Positions 1 through 10,851 of a DNA stretch of 64,000 nucleotides are shown in pieces. The first letter of the stretch is position 1. The number at the start of each line of letters is the position of its first letter. The notes beneath the pieces are model-generated. The model searched no databases, was not told where the DNA came from, and worked only from the letters and a program-made list of their open reading frames with translations. The translations under genes were made by a program, and so were the position numbers. This stretch comes from Tyto alba (taxonomy: Eukaryota; Chordata; Aves; Strigiformes; Tytonidae), in assembly GCF_018691265.1 (NCBI RefSeq), contig NW_024881301.1, positions 14,568,752 through 14,632,751 on the forward strand, written 5' to 3'.

Positions 1-40
1 ACACAAAGCAAGTTCTTCAATCCAGAGATTTCTGGTTGTG

Positions 41-95
41 GGGGTTTGGTTTTTGTTTGGTTTGGTTTGTTTTGTTTTTTTTTTTTTTTTTTTTT
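41..95. repeat. G/T-rich tract ending in a 21-T run
   Basis: GGTTT/GTTTT units grade into an uninterrupted T run at 75-95. This low-complexity class recurs through the window. The run is followed at once by CAG, so it mimics a splice acceptor. Nothing downstream looks like an exon: the forward frames close quickly. Confidence 0.85.
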
Positions 96-98
96 CAG

Positions 99-1140
99 TA
101 AGCATGTTGACTCTACTTGAGTTTCCTGCACCTGGTTGTAAAACAATAGACAATACAATCTGACTCCATAATACAACCTTCCAAAATTTTGAAGTGTATT
201 ATAAATAATCTACTAGTAAGCCAGAACAAGATTAACATGTTTTTGCTGTTATATTTTTCCCCAACACAGACTGGAAAAATTTGTGCAGAGGAATACTTTA
301 AAAGTTGATACCCTATCTTTGCTTTCATTAAAATGCTGGTTTTAACAGTCTTTTCTCAAGTTACTTCCTTCCCGGTAGAGGACTCTAACATATGCTTTTC
401 TCTCCTATTTCCCCCCCCCCCCCACCTTTTCCTTTCAGTCTCAGAAACTGCAGTTTTAAAGGGTGAGGGAAGTTTCCCTTTTAAAGAGGGCACCTGGGGC
501 TTCAGGTCTGGGACACAAGGGGGGCTGCAAGCAGCACTCTGCGATGGTCTGTTCCCTCTTGCGGCATTGGTCCCGTCCTGAGCTGCCCTGGGCAGTGAGG
601 GATAGGTTAAGGATCACTTTGTACTCTCCCACAATGTTCATGACATTATGCAAACAGCTATATCAAGAATTTATTTATTGATCTCGCTTTTTTAAAGAGG
701 AAATGTTAGGAAAAAACCTGACAGCACAGGGGAGAGAAAAAGGCAGAAAGAAGAATTTTGGGTCCTATGAGGTAAGTGTCGAACACTGCTTCTTTGCAGA
801 GAGCACAAGAACACCAGCTGGCAAGGCATTTATTTTTGCTTCAGAATGTATTTGAGCAGTAAACAATTTAATAAACTTTCCTTTTTAGTCATTTTCAAGC
901 CTTTTCTAGAAGACAGCTATAAATTGTGTGAAAAAGATAATTCTGTCTTCAGTATGGATAAAAATTTTTGTTGTTTAGAGACTTTGGTGGGTTTTTTTTG
1001 TGGGCCTAATAGTAGTACTGACCCCTTAAAATGGCTTAATATTGTTGGGCAAGGAGGTAGATTATATTAATCATCTCAAGTAAATCCTCACTCTTTGCTG
1101 TTTTGAATTTGGAGAAATCTACTACTTTCAGACTGAGAAA
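99..1140. other. Non-coding AT-rich sequence with no recognised gene
   Basis: The only structure seen is a C13 homopolymer at 411-423. Open frames are under about 80 codons and overlap on both strands with no coding pattern. I see no repeat-family match. Confidence 0.6.
411..423 (+). repeat. Poly-C run (13 C)
   Basis: Thirteen consecutive C follow TTT. Runs of this length are prone to length variation and sequencing error. Confidence 0.9.
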
Positions 1141-1200
1141 GTGTCTTTTGAAAAAAGTGTCTTTTGGAAAAGGTGTCTTTCAAGATGTGTCTTTTAGGGG
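1141..1200 (+). repeat. Short minisatellite, four GTGTCTTTT-based units
   Basis: Four units each begin GTGTCTTT, at 1141, 1157, 1173 and 1187. Their lengths are 16, 16, 14 and 14 bp and the 3' halves vary (GAAAAAA, GGAAAAG, CAAGAT, TAGGGG). The array abuts the 5' edge of the CR1 copy that starts near 1200. Confidence 0.8.
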
Positions 1201-1686
1201 TCCCTGGTACAAGAGAGATCTGGAGCTAGTGGAGGGAGACCAGCAAAGGAGCATGAAGATGATGAAGCACTGGAGCATCTCTCCTATGAGGAAAGTCTGG
1301 GAGAGCTAGGGATGCTCAGCCTGGAGAATAGAGGGCTCAGGGTGGATCTCATCAATGTATATAAATACATTGAAGGAATGGTGTAGAGAAGATGGAGCCA
1401 GGCTCTTTCCATTGGTGCCTGGTGACAGGACCAGAGGCAATGGGCACACACTGAAACAGAGGAGGTTCCCTCTGAACATTGGGAAACACTTTTTGACTGT
1501 GAGGGTGACCGAGAACTGTCACAGATTGGCCAGGGAGGCCGTGGAGTCTCCATCCTTGGGATTATTCAGAAGCTGCCTGAGCACAGTCCAGGCCACCAAC
1601 TCTGGATAGCACTGTGTAAACAGAGGGGTTGGACCAGAAGACCTCCAGAGATCCCTTCCAACCTCAACCATTCTGTAATTCCATGA
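1200..1686 (+). mobile_element. CR1 LINE fragment, 5'-truncated, 3' end present
   Basis: This is the 3' part of a CR1 non-LTR retrotransposon, the dominant bird LINE. It contains the standard blocks in order: the 'ctggagcatctctcctatgag' region (about 1270-1290), a 'gagccaggctctttcc' block (1392-1410), an 'aggaggttccctctgaacat' block (about 1459-1480) and the hallmark end 'ggttggaccag..gacctccagag' to 'ccttccaacctcaaccattctg' (1627-1677). In the + frame an ORF2 C-terminal remnant is readable (RGNGHTLKQRRFPLNI, then KHFLTVRVTE, then SPSLGLFRSCL, about 1433-1590). That frame is open only locally and lacks the endonuclease and reverse-transcriptase domains, so the copy cannot move itself. Some divergence, such as CAGATTGGCCAGG where CAGGTTGCCCAGG is usual, suggests moderate age. 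Confidence 0.95.
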
Positions 1687-1734
1687 AGATATGTCATATC
1701 TTTAAAAAAGCTTTTCTATGCTGATCTTCCTCTC

Positions 1735-1756
1735 TTTTTTTTTTTTTTTTTTTTTT
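1735..1756 (+). repeat. Poly-T run (22 T)
   Basis: Uninterrupted T run about 50 bp past the CR1 end. CR1 elements do not end in poly-A and this is T on the CR1 sense strand, so it is not a LINE tail. Confidence 0.9.
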
Positions 1757-4700
1757 GTCTTCCTGTCCTGGAGATTTGCCTTATTTGAAGCAGTTGACGG
1801 CAAGCCAATCTAAACCTTTAGTCTAGACAGATAAAACTGTTATTTGCAGCGTATCTCACTTGCAATCACAGCATTTCCACAGGTGCATAGAGCAAGTTCG
1901 TACTGGATTTATTTTGTCTTCTTAGCTTGTGCCTGATTTGCCCATACAGGCTGTCCACTGATGGCTGAAACTGGTGAATCAGTGTGTTTATACAACATAA
2001 CATCAGAAGATGTGTCCATGAGGATATAGTCATGATTGCCCCAGATAACTTTTTGAGGATCAGAAGCATGATTGTATTAGTCTAGGAAAATGCTGTGCTA
2101 ATGTGGATAAATAAGTCCAAGATCATTCATTGCTCATATATGTTACTACACTGTCCTGTTTAAGCCAGCCCTAAAGCTGTTGTTCTTGAGCCTGGTTATC
2201 TGCCCTCATTTTATTTCAGCATAGAGTTCAGTCCCCCAGGATAGAATATAGGACAAATTTGAACAATTTTTTGTTCAAAAAAAAAAGACAATGTTTGTCC
2301 TGATAAACCATATCTTAACTGGCCCAGAGGATGGTTTCCCTAAAACAGACCTGAGTTCTGCTATTTAAGGAAAAAAAAATGTTTTAATGGAAATTGGAAG
2401 TAGTTTTCATTTTGTTCCAGCAGAGTTCTTAATTTTTGTGTCCAAAATAGGAGCAATTTTTCATCTGTCAATAACACTCCTCTCCATTCTGTTTGAATCT
2501 GGAAGTAATGGCCTTCTGCATCATCTTGTTTACTCCTCTTGGTTAAAAAATGTTACAAATTCAATATCAGCTTAGACAGACATATTTGTTTATAAAACCT
2601 ATGAGACTGTTGGGTTACCAGTTTTCCAAGCAGTTTATAAATAGCAGTGTTTTAGGTTGGGGTAGAGGGGTGAATGGGGAAGCTTCAGAGGGAGAGAGTG
2701 TAGAGCTGTGACCCAGAGCAGCATTCATGCATAAAATTAGATATTGTACAGTGGACATTCCTATTTTGGCTAATGTAGCCTCAGGCAGAAAATTCTCTTG
2801 CTACATCCTTGAAAGACATTTTTTTTCTTTTCCTTTCTCTTTAACCTTGTACATTAATTGTCACTTTGCAGTTTCTGAATGGTAAATTGGCATTTTATAG
2901 AAAGGAAAGTGCATATTCATGTATTTCAGAAACAGCAAGTGAATGCATGCTTTTTCCACCAGCATCACTGTACCCACAGTAGTTTCCTACAGACTGGCTG
3001 CATTTTCCTCAAGAATTTCTGTACCTTCTAAATGTTCTGATGTTCAAGGACAGGGCTGTGTATGTCGGGATTTTGGTCTGTTGAATTTTTTTTTGTTTAT
3101 ATTTTCTTCACTTTTCATTTATTAATAGTTTTGCTCTTTCTAATGGAAGTATGGGGAGATTCCTCAGTGCATGCAGGTGTTCAATGAAAATTAATGGGAC
3201 CAAAAAGTACATTTTAACTGCCAGCTAAAGCCACGTTTAGGAATTTGTTACTCTTAGAAATATTCCAACTTTTGTGTAAAAGCAAGGAAGAAACAAATAT
3301 TTTGGTAACAAAACATCTGCAAGAGGGCATTAAAATCAATCAAGAATACCTGATTTTGCCCAGAATGGTGAGGTTAGTTGAGTGCTAGGGCACTGAACTG
3401 GACAGTTTCATAGAGTAAAATTTAAATATGCATTGATTAAAATATTCTCTGAGTTCACTCTTGATTCTCTGTGTTTACTATTTAAAATACGTAAAACAAA
3501 GGCCAGTTTAGAAAACAAAATGTCTATTTCTCTTAATATTGTAAAAATCTAATGCAGAATTGAGACTCCTGTTCAGTCTTACCAGAATGCAAGCTACATT
3601 TAGGTTTCAAAACTGGTTAAATGAGTTTTTCAACCCCAAGCTAGTTTTCAGTGGTCTGGAAACAGTTTGTCATCCTCTGAGGAGGTAAACCAAGAATGCA
3701 AGAACTCGTAGTTGATGTGCCACGCCATTAATGCCTGAGCTACACTGAGTGGTCTTGGATTTTGGTGCCTAGTGGTGGTATGATATTTGGGATGTGATCC
3801 TGGGCTGTTACATTGAAAGGGGGGTGGGTTGGGAAAGATTGGCCCTTGGAAGCAGGCAGTAACGTAGATGTCAATTCCAAAGTGTCTACCTAATCTTATT
3901 TTGAAACTTCAGGGGAAAAAACCCCTTAGTTTTGTATGTCAGTACAGTAATGATAATGTTGCCAGTCTCTCTGAAGTTCTGCAAAAGCCTATCTGATTTA
4001 CTTTTTGAAGTATCTGGGGTTTGTGTTGCTGTTTGTAGTACTTGCATCTCATGACAGCTGACTATACTTGCATCCTTTGGTCATGGTAACTGTTTCACAT
4101 TGCAAGTGAAGTTCTCCGCTCTGCCATTTTGATAGATGTTTACTAGGGCTGGCTGTAAAATAGGTATTAATTTCTTATATGATAAAATGGGGATTATTGC
4201 CTATCTGAAGTAATCTGTATTCACTGCATTTCACTGTATTTCAGTTCATCCTTTTGAGTCACATTCTGGACCTTTTTTAAAATTCATTTTAAATAAAGGT
4301 AGTCACTATTCAAATTACCTAAATACAAAAGTTAATCTTGTAGCTGTCTGTAATTTAGGCCAGGAGAAAAAAATGATTAGTGCTGCTTAGAAGTGCTGAC
4401 AATTTCTATTAGTCTGAAATTAAGTCTTCTTTAAAAATTTAATTTTTCTTGGCAAAAAAACTCCTACAGATTTCTGACCTCTTTTGAACAACTCTTGCTA
4501 CTTTTAAACTGAACTTCTGAAATTATTTCCACTTTATTTTTCACTTTTTTGTTAAAACATTAAGATTTTAATAGGAAAAATTATGGTCTTTACACACAAC
4601 TAGCTCCAAAGAAGATACTAATTATAGTGTGTAGAAATACCTACTTTGCAGTGTATATCTTCTTCAGGTAGATCTGGTCACAGTGACAGCCTTGACAGCT

Positions 4701-7294
4701 GTTGTAATTATTCTAGGAAAAGTAAGGAGGAATATTTCTGATGTCACCGGATAGACAGGAAGAAAGAAGCCTGCAAGTGGGGAGAAGATTGAGGAAACCT
4801 GATAAATCTGACTTGAAGATCTCAATTTTTTTAACTTTAGTCTCATAAAATCTAACCGATTATCGTTTAATTTGTGAGTAGATACCTCTTCAGGGGTGGA
4901 TTTTGGCATGATATTCCTCCTGTATTATAAATACTGACATCACGCTAATCTATGCAAATCACTGCTCAATCAATCTGAGCATCTGTGGTTGATTAAACAA
5001 AACACGTAGGTGTGAAAGCATTTGCATCTCACATGCCCTGCTGGATCTGGCAAAGGCTGAAGGGAGTGTAAAGGCACGGAGAGAGATTTGTCACTGCGAT
5101 GCCTGCGTGGCAATTCGGAGATCTAATTGCGACGGGCACAGCGATACCTGCGTGGGCTGACTCGCTGGTAGAAGTGGAGTTTGGAGAAGCCAGGCTTCAG
5201 CCCAGCTGCTTGAATACGTGAATCCAGCTCAGACTCAAACCTGTTTCTGTAGCTGCAGTAATGTTAAAGCGCAAATCCGTGGGGTTACAGCTCACTGCTG
5301 GGGGATCCTGCAGTCACACATGTAGCCATCCCTGCAGATAGAGAGCTGCTGGGGGTCACTGGCTGCTGGGGAAGCCTTGGGATAGCCGTGCTCCTGTGGC
5401 TGGTGGCCAGAGAGGGGGGCGGCTCTTGGGGGGATCCAGGCAAGGTGGTGAATGGGAAGAGCACTCAAGGCGGTCTGTAGGAGACAGCAAGCACAGGGTA
5501 GCTGGACTCTGCCATCCCTCAGGCTTTTGTATACTCTACATGTGGCCGCTCTCACCATTGCTTTTTCCCCAGGTTTGCCTGTTTATTCTCTCCTGTCCTT
5601 TCTACATCTCCCATATTTCTAGTGCACTCTGGGCCTGACCACATAGAACAGGAGTAATGAATAATAGATGAAATAGTTTGTGTTGGGTGAGGAGAGTAGG
5701 GAGAGAGGTGGACTTGCCAATAACTGATCAGACATCTTACAGTTTGGCTTTTGTTCACTGCACAGTGATAACAGTGCTCAGATAATGATGAGGATAACCA
5801 AATTGGTCTGTCTCAGAAAATCTCCTTGTGAATTAAGTTGGTAGCATCAACAGGTGAGCAACAGATTGCCCCTGGGTCACTGCTTGGGAGTTCTTCCTCT
5901 TCTGCTCTGCTTGGCAGGGAGCTTGCACGAGAGCAGCTTCCACAGGGACAGCAATGATCAGCTGGGTTACGGACTTGTTGCCCACCCTCCTGCCTCTTTG
6001 TCAAAGCAACTCTGTCTGTGCAGTGAGGAATCACTGAGGAATAAATCACAGTAGTCCCTTGACTGCAGTGAAGAATTGTTCCTTAAAGTAAACACACAAC
6101 TTAATGAAACTGAGAAAAAGAGTTATTTAAAGAGACACTACGCTGTGAAACTGCAGATTTCCCAACTATGAGTCACAGAGACCTAAGGTAGCTGAGTTGT
6201 AGCACATCCTCAGTTGGCGAGGGATGTCAGCTCTCTATAATAGCAGGATATTTAATTGAGGTTTACAGGTTTTGAGTTTGTCAGACTGAAGAAGTGTTAA
6301 GAGTGAACAGTGAGCTGCTTTTGGTCCACTGAGGGAAGCTGGTGTTGTGCTATGGGGCTTCCAGACAGAGATCTGGTGATCCCCAGAATGGTGATGTTCA
6401 CCTAGATGTGGTACGTCTCTTTCTGATCATGTGGTATTTTAATATGTGTTTCCAAAACTAAAAGTCTGTTTGAGCTACAGTTCCTTTTAACATAGAAACA
6501 CTTTTCTTTTTTTTTTTTTCTTCCTTTTTGTGCATATTTTGTTCCATATTGTGTAAGATATGCAATTAATTAACTTACTGTACAAGAGTTCAGATAGCCT
6601 TACTTAAAATGGGTTATTTACTTTGAACTCTGGACTTTGGGCAAGAAGGATATGCATTGCTTTCCTCTTGCTTTTCTGTAGATGATGATCTTAAAGTCAC
6701 TTACACAAAAGCGTTGCTAACTTTCTGATTTTATTCCTCTCTTTCATGATATTTTCTTCTTCCTTACTGGAAGGCCCATCTACTAGCATTGAAGAGTGCT
6801 TTCCTAATATTCCTGAAAAATGCTCAGGACCTGTAAGTGCTTAGAAATGAGAAGGAAATAAAATGTTAAATCCATTATTTATTAAAAGAAATGCCTGTTT
6901 TTATGCCAAATGTGAAATTTAATGGTACTTGACTCATATTTTTGAGTACTTGGTTTTGGCAGTACTGTAATGAGTAGAACATATGGACATCACCACCACA
7001 AGCTTGCCCAGCATTAGTGTCTCAGCAGCAAATACCTTTTATGTATTTGGTCTTCAGGTCAGGTTGAAGTATTGACTTCTTTGCTGTAACAGTAAGAGTG
7101 CCAGCTGGGCCGATGGCTTTGTGGTGTGGACACTTGTACAATACACATAGAGGTGAGATCTCATGCAGGCTGTTCAAAAGCTATCCACTCGCAACAATTT
7201 TAACACTGTTCAAATGGATGCTGATACAGGACATATTCAGCTTTTCATCCCTCTCTTTTAATTCTTACAAACATTCAGATCTCAGTGGTTCATC
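1757..7294. other. Long non-coding stretch, no gene recognised
   Basis: AT-rich single-copy-like DNA. Local structure is limited to a possible old MIR/L2 remnant near 4140-4260, and a CpG-retaining patch at 5080-5280 holding two copies of a 15-bp motif (GCGATGCCTGCGTGG at 5096, GCGATACCTGCGTGG at 5141, period 45). A T-rich stretch lies at 6505-6525. Frames are short on both strands and none resembles a known protein. Confidence 0.6.
4140..4260 (+). repeat. Possible very old MIR/L2-type remnant
   Basis: The core 'ataaaatggggattattgcc' (4180-4200) resembles the MIR/L2 3' motif 'ctgtaaaatggggataataat' in sense orientation. The match is short and the flanks are unconvincing, so this is tentative. 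Confidence 0.3.
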
Positions 7295-7317
7295 TTTTTT
7301 TTTTTTTTTTTTTTTTT
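7295..7317 (+). repeat. Poly-T run (23 T)
   Basis: Uninterrupted T run flanked by unique sequence. Confidence 0.9.
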
Positions 7318-7735
7318 CTCAGCTATATGGTCAGACATTCTGTTTGGCTAAATGCAGAATCATTAAGGTCCATCCATCATTTATTTAACTTCAGTTTTAT
7401 TGTTCCTTAAATTTGTTTCTCCACTTTTCCATGTGGTGGCAGGTACCAACTATGCCCTGGCCACTGTGCAGCTGTAGGGTTGGCAGGGAGAATGAATGGA
7501 CCAGTGTCTCCATGGTTGGCTGGTTTACATTCCTGCTACAGGGTCACTTGTAGTCTTCTTTCCTTAATTTCCTTATTCTCCTGAGACTGCTATGCTGAGA
7601 ATATCACTGAATTATAAGGACCCAGAATCACAGCTGTTATGAACACTGGCAATTTGGGGTGATGATGGAAGTTCCACATTGGCAGTCAAGACATTCGCAC
7701 CCTTTTTTTCTTCTTTTCTACCAGGAGAGTTGCAT

Positions 7736-7765
7736 GTGTGTGTACGTGTGTTCATGTACACACAC
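7736..7765. repeat. TG/CA inverted repeat (10-bp arms, 10-nt loop)
   Basis: GTGTGTGTAC at 7736-7745 is perfectly complementary to GTACACACAC at 7756-7765. It could form a small hairpin. It probably arose from a degenerate TG microsatellite, and no function is implied. Confidence 0.75.
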
Positions 7766-8429
7766 CCCTATATGTAGTGAACAATGGCATTTTGTTTAAT
7801 CGTATTGTTCTGCATTATTCACCCATTACTTAACAGCTCCTTCGCACAGAAGTGATGGCTTTTTGTCTTCCTCTTCCTTTTATAGCAAGCTCTGCCTTGA
7901 TTTGCAAAAATGGCATGAGTGGGAATGTCATGATGTTTCTTTCTGATGCCTCTCCCAATGGCTCTCCTGCCTCTTACTGGCAAATACATAGTGTAAGCTC
8001 TGCTTCTCCATTTAGTATGGATCATGTTGGCAGTGAGATCAAAGAGGAGGAATCTTGGGAGATGCCAAACAGTTTTTAACTGGCTTCTTACAAAAGCCAA
8101 GGGTGTTTTTTATTATATATGTATAAGAATAAAATACTTTTTGTTCCTCCTTTCAACGGCTCTTTCAGTCTTCCTGTGTCACTGCAGAGAATTCTTGAGT
8201 TTATAGGGTTACCATGAACCATGTTTGTGAATATCTTTTAATATATATTTCATTAAACATTATTATTTACTTTTTTTCCTTAGTTGATCAAATACCTTCA
8301 TCATCCCATCCTAGTCCCTCTGCCAAAAACCTTTATAGCAGTTCTCACTGGTGACAGCCAACTTGATCAATCTCAGACTGCCCTGCTGCTGAACTCCACT
8401 AACAAGCTGTTTATAACCACAGCATACTT

Positions 8430-8466
8430 CCCCCCTCCCCCCCCCCCCCCCCCTTTTTTTTTTTTT
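8430..8466 (+). repeat. Poly-C tract followed by poly-T
   Basis: A C run interrupted by one T (8430-8453) passes directly into 13 T (8454-8466). The polypyrimidine strand is +. Tracts like this may adopt unusual structures and are error-prone in assemblies. Confidence 0.9.
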
Positions 8467-10832
8467 ATTTTATGGCTGATCTCATATGATATTTGCCTTG
8501 CTTTGCACAGGCTCCAGAGGATAATTTTCAGAAACCTATTTTGGTTTTGCGTTTTTGCTAAGCATTTAGAAATATGTTAAGGTATGCAAAATTGTGTCTT
8601 GTGTGGGTAGCCCGATGGTGCATCTGTTTGTACATAGGCTAGCTCGTGTCAGGCCACTGGATCAGGATGGGCAAGTATTGGTCAAATAATGGCCAGACAG
8701 AAGTTGAAGGGATGCCCACATGTTTTCCACTAGGAGATCAACTTTGTTATCTTTTGTTCTTGTTTATTTTCTATCAGAAAGCAAATTTCATTGGCTATGA
8801 ATACTGGCTGTGCCGTTTTCCTTTTGTGTGTATCTGTGTTTTCAGTAAAAGGAAAACAGAACTTGGTACATGAACCAATTTCTGACATCTAATAGAGACT
8901 CTCCTGTCCTAATTTTGCCTTAAGAATTATTAAAATGCCAGGTTTGCTCAGAACTCCACTGAAAGATGCAATTTTACCTTGTCTAGCAAAGGTATTATTG
9001 TGAGCTCAACCAAACCCATATGTTACTTTCAGTGCGTTCTTGTATTAGAGTTCAATGTGTCATCGATTTAGACTATGTTATTTCCCAGAGAACAAAATAC
9101 CATTTGTTATTACCAGGAAGCCTTGAAAAAGTGTGTGGGGTATAGAAGGTGTTTTATATAAAACAGTTTATATATAGCCTGCTATGTGTAGTTTCCCTAT
9201 CCTTTATTACCTCTCTTTTCCTTTTTTCCCTTTCTGTGTATTTATTTTCTAGGCTGATCCAGATTCTGTTTTCTATTTGCAGAAGTAACCGAGGAATATT
9301 GATTCTTGTCTATGTTGGCATTACAGATCAAGCCCTTGGAAATATCACTGAAGTAAGAAATTAAATCCAAGCAGGTGGATTTTTACTCTGTTCATCCTGC
9401 ACTGAATACTTAAAAGTGCAGACTTTTTGTATAAGCAACCAAAGGAAGGCAGAGTCACTGTTGAGTGCATTGTTGTTCCCCTGTAGCTTCCAGATGGTGA
9501 GGAAAGTCCTGAGAAAAATGTAGGACCAGCATGTTCCGTCAAAGTCAAGCTTGTGTCTAGACAGGGAAGCTTACGTAAGGCAGCAGGAGAGGAAGAGTGC
9601 CTTGTGTAACTGCTGTCCCTAGCAAATAAACACTCAGTACATCTCATGATTTGGCCCGTAGAAGCTGACAGCAAAACACACTTCTGTGCTTTTTTTACTT
9701 AGCTCGCTCTGACTTGAAACTTGAGGTCATTCTCTTGCCTTGGTGGTTTTTCAAATTCATGTTTATCTTCCAGTTATTATTATTTTACTAAAGGCTTTAT
9801 TCTTCCTCCTTAAGCCAAACCTGTTTTCCTAAGAACCCATGCACACCTGCTTAGCTAATTTAAAACAGATACAGCATGTTACCAATTTTAAATGGCCTTG
9901 AGAGGTTGTTGATGGCATTTGGCAAACAATGCAGACAATATGCAGATCACCAGAGGCAGCACAGAGTCTTGTTCATAAAAATAAATGTTGTAGTAAGGTA
10001 GCTTTCTAGTTTGACTTTGAAAAAGTATGATAGTGTAGCTTTAAGATGCTGGTATTCTGTTAAATGTACTTCAGTTGGTGTGTATCTCAGCACCTTATGG
10101 GGACCTCTGCCACCCCTCTAGTGCTCAACTTGCCTTACATCTATGTTTTGTTTTGATTTTCCTCTAGCTGAATGCAAATCTCTGCTGGTGAGTGCTTTTT
10201 ATTTTACTCACCCTCTCATAACAATTTTTTCGTGATTTTGGACCTGTTGTCAGAGGCACTGTGTTTATTTCTGCTATAAAAATGTGACTAACAAGAAAAA
10301 ATGTTTTTTCCTTTTGATTTGGATACAACCTTTTCAGCACTCCAGGTTATGTCTTAATGTGGTTTCTCAGGCATTTCCCTTAGGTTTGCTCCTATCTATA
10401 CATAAAACTTTCTCAATGCAATTTGTTGGTGCTTTGTCCTCAGACGGGCTAATCTGCTTGGAGGTAGGACTGTGAGTCAAGAGCCCAGCTTCTGTTCACC
10501 AAGGCTTGTATTGCAGCCACCTTGCAGTGAGGACACGGGCTAAATAACTTGGTTGATGGTGCTTCAAAGTTGTCTCACAATTTTGGCTCCCTACCTCGAA
10601 TGCCCAGAAGTGCAGACAGGTTTCTTCTGCAGCTGACTGCAGAAGTATCTTTGAGAAGCTTCATTTACAGAGCTGCAGGGAGTGCTAAGGTTGTATATAA
10701 TGTTAGAAAGTAATGTCTGGAGGTTGGTGTTTCAGTGGTGGTGTCTACATCTGTGAGAGAGTCATTCATTAACGTTTGGATCTGGTTTCCAAACCCTGAA
10801 GTTAGTCTGGTGGTCTGCCCTTAGATAATCTG

Positions 10833-10851
10833 TTTTTTTTTTTTTTTTTTT
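10833..10851 (+). repeat. Poly-T run (19 T)
   Basis: Uninterrupted T run followed by a CTTTCC pyrimidine stretch. Confidence 0.9.

Noticed and set aside
75..98. T run plus CAG as a splice acceptor
   Set aside because: The following sequence is AT-rich, closes quickly in the forward frames and has no paired donor; typical decoy.
1284..1609. Frames of 84-89 codons on both strands
   Set aside because: They are parts of the CR1 copy, one being the ORF2 tail remnant; not a host gene.
5395..5430. GC-rich string resembling a CTCF site (GGCCAGAGAGGGGGGCGG)
   Set aside because: The spacing and the key CCA..AG core do not fit the consensus when aligned base by base.
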